Part shown: positions 21,890 through 32,111 of the stretch, one piece after another | Position numbering within the stretch: the stretch's first letter is position 1 | Layout of the letters: every line of letters begins with the position of its first letter | DNA from: Ostrinia nubilalis | Lineage: Eukaryota; Arthropoda; Insecta; Lepidoptera; Crambidae | Direction: 5' to 3' | NCBI RefSeq assembly: GCF_963855985.1 | Contig: NC_087100.1 | Coordinates: 1,337,001-1,401,000 of the forward strand | Length of the DNA stretch: 64,000 nt | The notes under the pieces: generated by a model | Told to the model about the DNA's origin: nothing | What the model saw: the letters and a program-made list of their open reading frames with translations, nothing else | Database searches by the model: none | Position numbers and translations under genes: made by a program

Positions 21890-24784
21890 TTAGAGTAAAG
21901 GTCGTAATAAGGTTTCTGTAGTGTTGTAATCCAGATTTTTTAACCATTGTGTAACAGTTTTCTTGCATTCTAGTTTGTGGAGAGGATATAAAGACAAAGT
22001 ACTGTTAAGCTTGTTGTAGATATAGGGACCAAGGAAACAGAAGTATTGGTGAGCATGTTGGGAATTCAGTGGTACTGCTTCACACACTTTGCCTTTCCTG
22101 CGCTTACCCTCGTGTAGGCTCGGGCTATATACCACTTCGGAATGTTGTTTTAATACTGTTTGTAGTATGAAGGACTGTCTGACTGTAAGGACGTCCCATT
22201 TCTGATAAAGAGTCACTGTAGGAAAGCGCAAAGGAAGGCCTGCACCGACTTTCAGAACAGCCCTTTGAGCTCTCTCCAAGTGGATCATGATAGTTTTGTT
22301 TGAGCCACCCCAGGAGGTGATACAATAATCCAAGATTGATTGGCAGAGAGCTCGGTAGACCATCCCGATAGTTCCCCGATTAGCTGCGTGTCTAAGGGTC
22401 TTGAAAACATATATGAGTTTACGGAGTCGAGACGTGAGAATCTGAACATGCGGTTTGAAGGAAAGGGTTTGATCCAGGGTAATCCCAAGATACTTCAATG
22501 TCTCGACTCTTTCTAGGGTAGGACACGAGCAAAAAGTGTTTCCAGGTGGACAAGTGTGGACAGTAATAGATAAAGCGGCGGGGGGAAGCAAGTGACTCTT
22601 GTGTGCGAAGGTGATGTACTTGGTTTTGGAGGTGTTCAAAGTCAGGATGTTATTCCGTAGCCAGTCAGTGACTACGCCGAGTCCCTGTTGAGCCTCGGAA
22701 AAAACCTCCTCCCAACTATCCCCGCTGAAGAAGAGGGCAGTGTCGTCTGCGAAAGTAAAAATTTTCCCCTTGATTAACTCAAGATTACAGAGTCCATTTA
22801 TGTAGGTTAAGAAGAGGGTTGGCCCATTTATGCTACCCTGTGGAATACCAAAAGACACCTCCAATTCATCGCTCAATCGGTCATCTATCCTGACTCTGTG
22901 TTTTCTTTGGGTAAGATAGCTTGTAAATAGTTTGAGTGGAGTTCCTCTTACCCCGATTCTCTCAAGCTTTCTCAGCAGGTGGGGGATAGATACCGTGTCA
23001 AACGCTTTGGCGAGGTCAAGGAAAATAGTCAGACACTTTTCCTTCCTATCCAGACTGGTAATAATGTGATTTGTTAAGTCATGGACAGCATCGTTGGTAG
23101 ATTTCCCTTGCCGAAAGCCATATTGTTGGGTAGAAAGAAGGTTGTTATTTTCTAAAAAGTTTATTAAGTGTCTGTTCATCAAGCGTTCAAGGATTTTAGA
23201 CATTGCAGGAAGTATTGCGATTGGCCTGAAGTTATCAACACGGTCTCTATCCCCCCCTTTATGTATGGGCTTGATTATCGCAGTTTTGAAGGCACTCGGA
23301 AAGACCCCTGATGTAATTGCTAGATTACAAATATGTGCAATCGGCTCAGCAAGTTGATGTCCGAACTTTTTTAGTATATTAGTGGAGATTTGATCTGAGC
23401 CAACTGCACCACTTGATTTTAGCCCACTTATTAATAGCTTAACTTCATCCGGATTAGTGGGTAGTATGACTAGTGAGTTGGAAGGTGAGCTGTCCCTGAA
23501 AGTATAAATGAGATGTGTGGCGTTAGGAGTGGGGATACATTTTTCCGCAAGTTTTTTCCCTATGTTGGCGAAGAATGAGTTAGCAATATTAATACTGCCT
23601 TGGGGGTCGTCAGTAGAAATAAGACAAGCTGAATGGTCTTGTGCTCTTTTCATATTAGTGATTGTCTTAATGGCCTCCCATAACTTTTTGGTATTTCCAG
23701 AGGCTTCCTCGAGTTCCCGTTTTTCAAAGTCCCTTCGTGCTTTTTTTAGTGCGGTTTTACAGAAATTCCTGTATCTTTTATACGTAACTCTCAGAATTTC
23801 ATTGTTCGGGTCCTTTTTCAATTTTTTATGTAGATTATCTCTATTCTTAAGGCATCGTATCATACCCCTCGTTACCCAAGGTTTCTTGGTTCCAAACTTA
23901 GTTGGGACTTTTAACAATTTGGTGTTTTGTTTTATGGCAGAAGTAAGTAGTTCAATGAAACCATTAGCTGCATTGTTAGCATCTGAACAGGCCAATACCG
24001 GCTGAAAGTTGAGAGATAATATGTCACTGGTAAGTTTGGCAAAGTCTATCCGAACCAGTTCTCTCCTATGTATGTCATGTATTTGTTTTTTGTATATAGT
24101 TAGTGTAACACATTGGTGGTCAGTCACCGATGACTCCACCACAAAACAATGGGCGTCAAGTTTGGTTTTGAGAATCATGTGGTCGAGACACGTACGCCCG
24201 TGTGTGACCATTGAGTGGGCCGGTAGTAAGCCGTGACTGGCCAACATGGTTAGATAGTCATAATGTCGAGTGTCAGTTGTATCTGGAACGATATCTATAT
24301 TTATGTCGCCGCACAACGCAATAGTTTCAAAGTTCCTAACACCACTCAAGACCGAGTCAAGGTCATTAATAAAGCTAAGTGTATTTTGTTCAGCAGGAGG
24401 ACGATATATAGCAACTATACAGGACTCATTGTTAACTTTTAGTATTAGACAGTTTGCATTAGCCACCTTAGGTTCTTCCACTGAACATCTTAGATGTTTT
24501 TTGTGAAAGATAACGACGCCTTCATTTTGGGTTTTGTGACTCGTGGTCGCATTAAGTACATACCCCTCATAATGTGGGAGTAACTGGGATGATGGAAGCC
24601 AACATTCTGTGAGCACTATTATATCCCATTCTATATTAGAGCGCTCCACAAGTACCGTAAAGTCGCTGAAGTTGCAATTTATGCTTCTGATGTTTTGAGA
24701 TATGATGTTAAGATTGCAACTTCCATCCGAGATTACGGAACCAAACCTAACGTTTATCAGAACGAATCCAACTTTTAAAATCAT
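21890..24784 (-). CDS. LINE ORF2: AP-like endonuclease plus reverse transcriptase, 964 aa, uninterrupted
   Basis: An apurinic-like endonuclease spans about residues 24-235: SQNIRSIN (29-36), catalytic TE (59-60), GDIN (159-162) and TDHQ (221-224). A linker rich in Lys/Arg follows. The reverse transcriptase spans about 500-750: FLDLAKAFD (588-596, catalytic D590), GIPQGSINGP (646-655) and FADD (678-681, catalytic D680/D681). The C-terminal 210 residues include YCITSWGG and LERAQRAVLKVGAGL, typical of the CR1/Daphne/Jockey branch. No RNase H is present. The protein would nick DNA and copy the element RNA at the nick. All catalytic motifs are intact and there are no stops, which suggests recent insertion. 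An in-frame TGA lies just upstream of the chosen ATG. Clade placement is from motifs only; the EN-RT identity is secure. Confidence 0.93.
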   Translation of the reverse strand: MILKVGFVLINVRFGSVISDGSCNLNIISQNIRSINCNFSDFTVLVERSNIEWDIIVLTECWLPSSQLLPHYEGYVLNATTSHKTQNEGVVIFHKKHLRCSVEEPKVANANCLILKVNNESCIVAIYRPPAEQNTLSFINDLDSVLSGVRNFETIALCGDINIDIVPDTTDTRHYDYLTMLASHGLLPAHSMVTHGRTCLDHMILKTKLDAHCFVVESSVTDHQCVTLTIYKKQIHDIHRRELVRIDFAKLTSDILSLNFQPVLACSDANNAANGFIELLTSAIKQNTKLLKVPTKFGTKKPWVTRGMIRCLKNRDNLHKKLKKDPNNEILRVTYKRYRNFCKTALKKARRDFEKRELEEASGNTKKLWEAIKTITNMKRAQDHSACLISTDDPQGSINIANSFFANIGKKLAEKCIPTPNATHLIYTFRDSSPSNSLVILPTNPDEVKLLISGLKSSGAVGSDQISTNILKKFGHQLAEPIAHICNLAITSGVFPSAFKTAIIKPIHKGGDRDRVDNFRPIAILPAMSKILERLMNRHLINFLENNNLLSTQQYGFRQGKSTNDAVHDLTNHIITSLDRKEKCLTIFLDLAKAFDTVSIPHLLRKLERIGVRGTPLKLFTSYLTQRKHRVRIDDRLSDELEVSFGIPQGSINGPTLFLTYINGLCNLELIKGKIFTFADDTALFFSGDSWEEVFSEAQQGLGVVTDWLRNNILTLNTSKTKYITFAHKSHLLPPAALSITVHTCPPGNTFCSCPTLERVETLKYLGITLDQTLSFKPHVQILTSRLRKLIYVFKTLRHAANRGTIGMVYRALCQSILDYCITSWGGSNKTIMIHLERAQRAVLKVGAGLPLRFPTVTLYQKWDVLTVRQSFILQTVLKQHSEVVYSPSLHEGKRRKGKVCEAVPLNSQHAHQYFCFLGPYIYNKLNSTLSLYPLHKLECKKTVTQWLKNLDYNTTETLLRPLL

Positions 24785-24897
24785 ATCTCACCAGCCAATT
24801 GGTCATACATCACCACAATGGCCCAAACGACCAAACGCGCCGCACTTTCGAATCTCACGGCGAAGATTAGGCTCCAATTAGTGCAGTGATAAATCTG

Positions 24898-25227
24898 AAA
24901 ATAAATCAAAAACAAATCAATTTACAATGAAAAGATAATACGCGACTAATGAGCTACGAAATGTCGATGGATAATGTATAATAGCGAGATTATAAGTTAT
25001 AGAAATACGTAATTAGTTTTATGTATTATAATTTCTGGGAGTAGGTATTAAAAAGTTGATTGTCATTTTTGCAAAAAGACAAGTACTCGTTATTGGATGT
25101 GTGACAAATGAACATTAAATGATTAGGTTTAGGTATCAAATCATTCGATAATTGCACAAACTTACATAAAATAGTTTGATACAACTACGTTAAAGGTAAA
25201 TTAAAAATCAACTGACTAAAAACAATA
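24898..25227. other. Non-coding AT-rich stretch between LINE and MITE
   Basis: No coding or repeat structure recognised. Confidence 0.5.
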
Positions 25228-25418
25228 CAATGAGGGGTTTCGCGTATGAAAAATCCGCCAGATGGCAATACGTAGACGCGAGGTCCAAAAGCTGCATGAT
25301 TGGTTATTTTTGACATGACATTGATAGATATGTCAAAATCCACCAATCACGCAGCAGTCAGACTCCACATCCACGTCCCGCCATCTAGCGGATCTTTCAT
25401 ACGCGAAAACCCTCATTG
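25228..25418. mobile_element. MITE with about 40-bp terminal inverted repeats
   Basis: The left end, CAATGAGGGGTTTCGCGTAT then GAAAAATCCGCCAGATGG, is inverted at the right end as CCATCTAGCGGATCTTTC then ATACGCGAAAACCCTCATTG. The length is 191 bp. A second inner inverted pair (TGATTGGTTATTTTTGACAT with its inverse near 25335) makes the whole element foldable. No coding capacity. Confidence 0.85.
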
Positions 25419-26757
25419 GAGGAGATCATTTTGAAGATATGACTAAATGAAATATAGGCTTTAAATTAAATTAATAATGATATCTATTTTTACGCACCTA
25501 ACGTTTCATTGAAATAATTACAATCAAATTTACTTCTCATTACTACGAATATTATTGGCTACATTCCCTTGCATGTCTTGGGCACCTTAGTTCGATTTGG
25601 TCGGGCAAAAGATAACAAGTAAATAAATAAATTATTATACACAAATTAATTTACAATCGAGCTATAATTAAGTTCCTAGTTGTCGTTACGAAACGTTGTA
25701 GTTATGTTAAATAGCGAATATATTGGTAAAGTTCAAGCTACCATCATTAGTTTAACAAATAGAAGTGTCAGCAGATTGTAGAGAAAATTAGGTGGTTTTG
25801 CCTTTTTATGGGGGACTATTAATATTGTTTTAATGTGACATTATTATCTAAGAGAGAGATATGACTATTGTAGTGACCCATTTGTCCTTTTTTGGTAAAA
25901 AATCGTTATGAGTTTTGGCATTTGATTTGGTGTCATATTCTTCGTAGCTTAAATAGATGTGTGGTTTTTCCAGACAGTAGAATTTAAGAAATTATGTAAA
26001 ATAGGAAATAAATGAAGGCAGATATAAATCGAAAGACGTGTATTTATGAAAGGAAGAAAATTATGGAGAGATAATCCAAAATAAAGTGTGGGTAAGGAAA
26101 ACTTATAAGTGTCATGAATAAGAACTCCAGAATTCTTTAATATACGATACCTTGTATGAATCACTCGACGCGACGGGGCGTATCGCATTTTTAGGCATAA
26201 TTATTATAACTGCAAACTTCTAACTCTACGCACTTTGAAAGCTATCTCTACAAAAACAAACAGAAACCAGTAACGCACCGTCCTACATACACACGATTCG
26301 ATTTATTATAATACCTCCAAAACGCTGATTAGTTATTTAACATAATTAAGTATTTATTCAAATGTTTAAAACAAACATCGACTCCGGACAATGCGTGGGC
26401 GGCGACCGCTTTATATGTTGATACACACCCTTATTCGTATAGTAATAGAAGTGAAATGCAGTAGGTTCACTTGAATAATAACTGTTTTTTGTGATTCAAT
26501 GGAGGGATGTTAAATATACTGTGGTATCTCATTATATAATTTAAGGTATGACTATTGACTACCCTGAAAAGCCTACTGAGCCTACTACTTACCACTAATA
26601 AAGAATTTGAATAATAGGTACGCATTATCAAAATAACTTACAATTTCAACAAGTGGTTTTGAAAATATTTTGGGGGGCTACTTTAAAACTACAGAATTGA
26701 GATATTTTATGTAAAAATCTTTCTTATTCAGAAGCATGGCAACGTGTTAAAAACCTA
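25419..26757. other. Intronic non-coding stretch
   Basis: No gene or element recognised. GCGTGGGCG at about 26393 is an exact EGR-type zinc-finger word, but a single 9-mer is weak evidence. Confidence 0.5.
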
Positions 26758-26841
26758 TGCTTGGTTGCACTATCTTTGACTTTACAACCGTCAAAAATCT
26801 GTCAATAGATACGATTAAAGTTAGGTGGTGCAAGTTAGCCT
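26758..26841. mobile_element. MITE copy, GGTTGCACYA family (diverged)
   Basis: Ends read GCTTGGTTGCACTATCTTTG and, inverted, TTAGGTGGTGCAAGTTAGCC. The TIRs and the TTTGACTTTA / TAAAGTTA interior match the copies at 27708-27820 and 33999-34124. Confidence 0.6.
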
Positions 26842-27437
26842 TACAGTTGAGATGCGACATGTGTCTTATTTTCTTATTTGCAATCACTTCTTGAATCAGT
26901 ATACTAAAACGAACTCGTACTATGCGCTCCTACTGCTTACTCCTCCATTGTCCAAGCATATCGTGTTACTTAAAAAATAAATTAAAATTGTAATTTACAT
27001 GAAACCGTTCTGGTTTTCTAATTAAGAGTAAAGTATTTTGTTTGCCGAGATAACTCGAACGGTGTCGTTCCGTAGATACAGTTGATTAAAGTTATAAATT
27101 ATGATAATCAGAAAGCCATATTTTGTAGTTGAAGATAGCTAATCTAACAACGAATGGTTGTCCTCACGTTAGAATTAAAGTTTGTTTATTTAATAAATAC
27201 AATAAGATATGTTGAACTCTAAATAGTAATTAAATGAGAAGTGGGCAAAGTTTTAATTGACTTTTCTAATTTGAATTATTGTTTGTGTAGGAATATTAAA
27301 ACGATTCAATCTCGATTTGGAACCTCCTATCTAATTGAATTATGAGCCTGCTTTTCAAGACATAATTCATAGGCGCATTTATATCTGTATTTCAGAATTT
27401 GTTAATACCTGCTGCTTAACTTAAACTCCTCGAACTA

Positions 27438-27600
27438 AAGGTCATAGCACACTTATCAACCCGGAAATGGATCAATACCGGTTACGTTACGGTACGGATA
27501 AAAGTACGTTAGAGTACGGAGTTTCATGCAAAGAATACTGATCGCCTCGATTTGATACGGTTACGATCCGTTTCCGGATTGATAAGCGTGCTTCCCCCTT
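27438..27600. mobile_element. MITE with about 37-bp terminal inverted repeats
   Basis: AAGGTCATAGCACACTTATC, continuing AACCCGGAAATGGATC, is inverted at the right as GATCCGTTTCCGGATTGATA followed by AGCGTGCTTCCCCCTT. About 163 bp, non-coding. Confidence 0.8.
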
Positions 27601-27707
27601 AATGTACACACTGAACTTACGTCTTTCTTTAACTTGGGTGGGCCAAGTGATTTAACAAAATTTTGAAAGTTAACTCTGGCAAGATTACCCGTTGTATGAT
27701 AAAACTT

Positions 27708-27820
27708 TATGGCTAAGTTGCACCATCTTAATTTAACTGTAACTAACCGGTGTTTTTGTAGAGTTTGACAGATTTGTGACGTTTGTTAAAGTTAAAGTAA
27801 GATGGTGCAACCCAGCCTAA
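27708..27820. mobile_element. MITE copy, GGTTGCACCA family
   Basis: The left end TTATGGCTAAGTTGCACCAT pairs with the right end ATGGTGCAACCCAGCCTAA. The interior carries AACCGGTGTTTTTGTA, also present in the copy at 33999-34124. Non-coding, about 113 bp. Confidence 0.8.
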
Positions 27821-28440
27821 GAGAAAGTTTCATGTTTAATAATCTGTAAAAACAAAGCGCTACAAACCTTACGAGAATTCTTCCTATTGTGAACTTCTAA
27901 TCAGCTTAATTAATGACATACAACGCTACAACTTTATTTCTTATTATCATGTATAAAACAGAAACACCGTTATTCAAAATCGGAAGAAGACAACCCATTG
28001 ATTTATAATGATGTAGTTTTTTAATGGTGCCGTGTAGAAATTAATTAAATATACTCTATTTTTCATTCGCTCTTTGAATATTTATACATAGAATTAGGCT
28101 TTTCTATGTTTCAACCATCATTTAGCATAAGACGAACAAATCAAGATAATATTTTTCATTCATACCGTAGTGTCTACTTCGTGCTCTTCAATTTTTGATT
28201 TTAAAACTTATGTGTGAAAGCCTATAATTGCATGCAAGATTCTACGCTTATAGCGATAAGCGTAGAATGTTATTCAGCACAACAACTGTTGTTTTGATAA
28301 GAAAATTAGTCTAGCTAACCATTAAAAAAAATCTGTGTTCAGTTTGGGTTGTGACAAAATTTTGCAGAGTAAAAAGATCCAAAGATAATTATTTTATAGG
28401 GCACAGAAGTGACATTTCAACACTCTCCCTCCATAAAAGA
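27821..28440. other. Intronic non-coding stretch with one small hairpin
   Basis: The only distinct structure is a perfect 11-bp stem hairpin at 28240-28267 (TTCTACGCTTA, loop TAGCGA, TAAGCGTAGAA). It is too short to call a microRNA precursor. Confidence 0.5.
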
Positions 28441-28958
28441 CAATGCCGGAAATTGGCGTCTTTTTTTTTTCGGGCGGCCATCGACCAAACCTTGTTTTTT
28501 GATTACAAAATAGTGTAATAAACCAAACTTAGTATGACATGTATACCTCTAAACTCAGTCTGAACTGAGTTACGAGCATCAGAAGTATGATGATTTTCAT
28601 ACTAGATTTGCTGTTGCAAGTTTTGTAAGAAATTGCAACAAAATAATGACATTGTATGTGTAAACAAACAATACCATCCATTAAAGGCTCCAGACATCAG
28701 TATGCAGCAGAATCAGCGCAATAAAAAAATAGCGCAATATTTTGTTGCAATTTCTTACAAAACTTGCGCGCAGAAAGAAAATCTAGTATGAAAATAATTA
28801 AACTTCTAATGCTCGTAACTCAGTTCAGACTGAGTTTAGAGGTATACATGCCATAGTAAGTTTGGTTTATTACACTATTTTGTAATCAAAAAACAAAGTT
28901 TGGTCGATGGCCGCGCGAAAAAAAAAAGACGCCACCTTCCATACAAAATCTGGCATTG
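28441..28958. mobile_element. Foldback element, about 205-bp arms
   Basis: The left arm 28441-28645 and right arm 28735-28958 are inverted copies, with outer ends CAATGCCGGA and TCTGGCATTG. Long stretches pair almost perfectly, for example TTGATTACAAAATAGTGTAA with its inverse at 28866-28885. The spacer is about 90 bp. No coding sequence. Inside each arm lies a further small palindrome, ACTCAGTCTGAACTGAGT. No target duplication was identified. Confidence 0.88.
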
Positions 28959-31920
28959 CCATTTCAGTGTCGATTTTCGCCAAAGTACAAACTGTTATAA
29001 GTGAATTTCCCGCGAATTCCCAAAATGCCAACTTCGCACATCGTAAGTCGAAAGAAACCGCTACTAAACAAAATTAGTATTATTACACTCTGATACGGGC
29101 GCCATATTACACGGGTCGTGTGAAATTACAAGTCGGTAATCGGGTGGCCGATTACAGAGCGAGCCGAGTAATTTGGTCTTTTCAATAATCGGTTTAGTGA
29201 TGATACAGTGTCGGTACAAAGATTTATAGCAGTTTAAATGGTCCTAAACGGTATTTGGACACGTTAGACTAGATCAAGTCACGACTGTGGAAAGTTTTTT
29301 TTGATAGGAGTTTACAGGTACAATTTTTTTTGTAGTGGTTATATGAGGTTGAATTGTGACTTACGAGGTTTCAGTCTTTGGTATCAACCTCAGATCATAG
29401 AAGGGAATAGATGTGAAACGGGGGCGTGGCGCGTGTCTCCGCGATGTGCCCAGAAACGAACATCGCCCGCGACGCCAGGTTAGTCGCGATTCAGTCGTAC
29501 TGAGGAAATGTTCTCCGATATTGTTGGATAATGCGTCGTAACGTGCAATAACATAAGTGAAACGAAGAACTACAGGAACAATGAAGTCATTTACCACATG
29601 TAAGTATTGCAAATCCATTGGTATTTTGCTTATAAATAAAAAAAACTAAACATTTTTACGAACGAATTCAGTGCCGTGACATTTACTGCGATATCGAAAT
29701 TAGTGGTGATAAAAATTCAAACACGTTGTACATTGACGATTTAGTTAGCAACCACTTTATGTCATGCGTAACTACTGCGCAATGTATTTTATATCTTCCG
29801 ATATCCACTGACGCGTGAAAATACACAGTACGGCCGCATGTGCCGGTCGTAACATAGTGCAGGGCTCGTGTTCTAATACGGTTTCCTATTATCGATAAAT
29901 AGAAGTAAATTATTATTTTCTATTTTCTAATTTTGAATGAAAAAATCATGAGTTGCTTGCGATTTTTAAGTTTTTACAAAAACAATAACAATAGTAGAAG
30001 GGATTAGTAACTGTCAACTATGTAATTACTATAAGAGCTAGTTGAAAGCCTAATATAGGCATTATTTTTGATAAACATAGGCGGTACGAATTTCGCCATA
30101 ATTAAAAAGTTAATGCGCGATAGTAGTTAATAATAATTACAGTGATCCTGTTATTATTATTAAAGAAAATAATAATATATTACCAATATTGTAAATACCT
30201 ACTGGTAAAAATCGCAAGTACCTACTTAACCCATGACTTTTCATACAAACTTTGTCAGTCTATAACTTCTATACTCCATCGATACCGACATTGAGCTTTG
30301 GTTGGGGTAAATTAATATAAGGTAACTTCATTTAGTCCCAATAATTGATTCTGAGTTTTTCGTCCATACAAAATGGAACTGACTCCTTTATGCAAAAATC
30401 GTTAAAGAACATAATAATAACGTATAATAATAAAAAGGTTTTCATACAAGCATTTTTTAAACCAATTTCGAGCCTTGCCCCCAGGATTTAAAGTATCGAT
30501 ATCTTATCGACTCCATTTTATCTTTCTTCTCTCTAATTGCTTTTTTCAAAGTGTGCGTCACGTCACGCGGCCATTGATTGGCCATAAGGCACGCCTTCTG
30601 GCCAATCACAGCACTTTTAAGCCGGTTGCACATGTTGTCGTAGACTCTCAGTCGCTTTGTTTTTACACAGTTGAATGTGTGTGTGGGAGCTGTGGTGGGG
30701 GAAATGTGGGGACACTGGTTCTCGTTGTAGTTACGCGCGACTTCATATCTATTCTCTTTCTATGATCTGAGGTATCAACAGTTGCGTTCAGGGGTCTGTA
30801 TAACATGGAACTAAAGTTTGTTACATGAAGTATGTATTTTGCTGGCGTAAGGATGTGTTGTGTAAAGATTTACTTTAATTTGAGGGTTCTATTTAAATTT
30901 TCTTCAAAGATAGAATATAAAATCAAATGAAAGGGTCGAAAAATATTTCTGCACAAAGAAAAATGTAGCAAAAATCTATCTTCAAATGATTTGAAAGTTT
31001 AAAATGTACCTACTTTATCAAATTTATAAACATTTCAATAATTTAATTTCCTTGCCAAAATTAAAAGGAGAACTTTATAAGAAAAATCTAAAATGTTTAT
31101 CTTAATTGAAATCAAATCACGTTGTAATTTTATTAAACGGAGCATTAAAGTGTTCTTAATTCAAAATTTAAGACATTTAAGAGATCGAAATGAAAGGCGC
31201 GCTGCGCTGTATAATGACGTTTAATGCGCGTACGCACTTTGAATAATTTATAAGCGTTTTGGCATTGCGACCACGTGGTACACAGACTACGCATTTTTGT
31301 TCCAAAACCACCCTTATCATAACTCCAATAAGGTGTCACAATGTGAAGCTTGATGTGCTGTCGTCGGTAATTTTAATGTTTTCAGCAGTTGAACAAGTTT
31401 TTTGTTGCGTTTCCAATTGTATTACGGCATTTTCATGTAAGTTTGTAATTCACGTGTAATTTTTAATAATCCATTCGGAGTGGGACAAAGTCATAAGATG
31501 TGACGATGAGAAGATTTTTAAGTATTTTTTTTAGAAAAAAATATGTCAGGTTGATATGATTTAGGCTTTTATTTTATGCTTCAAAATACGATTTTAGTTA
31601 AAAGGGAATACGTTTCCATAATCAGCATTTACAATAACAATAACGTTATTGTTATTTAACCACACAATTGCCTCACACTTGATATTTACAGCGCCATAAT
31701 GCTTAAGCACTGAATTACCACCCGAATAACACCGAAAGCTTTAAGGCAAACCCACCATCATACCGCATTAAGGCTAACCGTTCTCATAAAGAATTCGACA
31801 AAAACACGTAAATATGCTCTTAAAGGTTGCTCTCATTATTAACTGACTATACTTATTGTATAGTAACGTACTACAGACTATAGGTTTGGTTGCGAAATAG
31901 CTCTTTATATATTACTCAAA
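28959..31920. other. Intronic stretch with a GC/CpG-richer block at 29090-29560
   Basis: No exon was proven. Segment 29400-29500 (GGGGGCGTGGCGCG, CATCGCCCGCGACGCC) is CpG-rich against an AT-rich background. At 30568-30612 two inverted CCAAT-type boxes (TGATTGGCCA and TGGCCAATCA) face each other. These could belong to promoters or decayed elements; no transcript can be inferred. Confidence 0.4.
31633..31656. repeat. Perfect 24-bp palindrome
   Basis: AATAACAATAAC is followed immediately by its exact reverse complement. It contains inverted AACAAT/ATTGTT words of SOX-factor type. No further context supports a function. Confidence 0.8.
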
Positions 31921-32111
31921 GGTGACTGACTGACTGACTGACGACATAGTGATCTATCAAAGCACAGCCCAAACCACTAGACGGATCGGGCTGAAATTTG
32001 GCATGCAGGTAGATGTTATGACGTAGGCATCCGCTAAGAAAAGATTTTACGTAATTTCCCTAAGGGGGTAAAACGGGATCCACGCGTACGAAGTCGCGGG
32101 CGGCCGCTGGT
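31921..32111 (+). repeat. Lepidopteran dispersed repeat, CGCGGGC-end family
   Basis: It starts with a TGAC microsatellite (31924-31942), continues with GGATCGGGCTGAAATTTGGC and GATGTTATGACGTAGGCATC, and ends CGAAGTCGCGGGCGGCCGCT. The end is nearly identical to 18795-18820. Helitron-like or MITE-like, non-coding. Confidence 0.65.

Larger units (their letters stand above)
21031..24897 (-). mobile_element. CR1/Daphne-like LINE with intact endonuclease/RT ORF
   Basis: The element is antisense to the knirps-family exon. Its 3' end is a (TTA)n microsatellite (21031-21050 read on +). A stem-loop follows at 21136-21185, then an 840-bp AT-rich 3' UTR with a tandem duplication, and one long ORF. Upstream of the ORF only about 115 bp separate it from plain AT-rich DNA, and no ORF1 is visible, so the copy is probably 5'-truncated or the family lacks ORF1. 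No target-site duplication was identified by eye, so the 5' boundary is approximate. Confidence 0.85.

Noticed and set aside
23508..24005. 165-codon plus-strand frame
   Set aside because: Lies opposite the LINE ORF on the minus strand; the minus frame has all catalytic motifs.
28240..28267. Hairpin as a microRNA candidate
   Set aside because: An 11-bp stem is too short, and no known insect microRNA seed was recognised.
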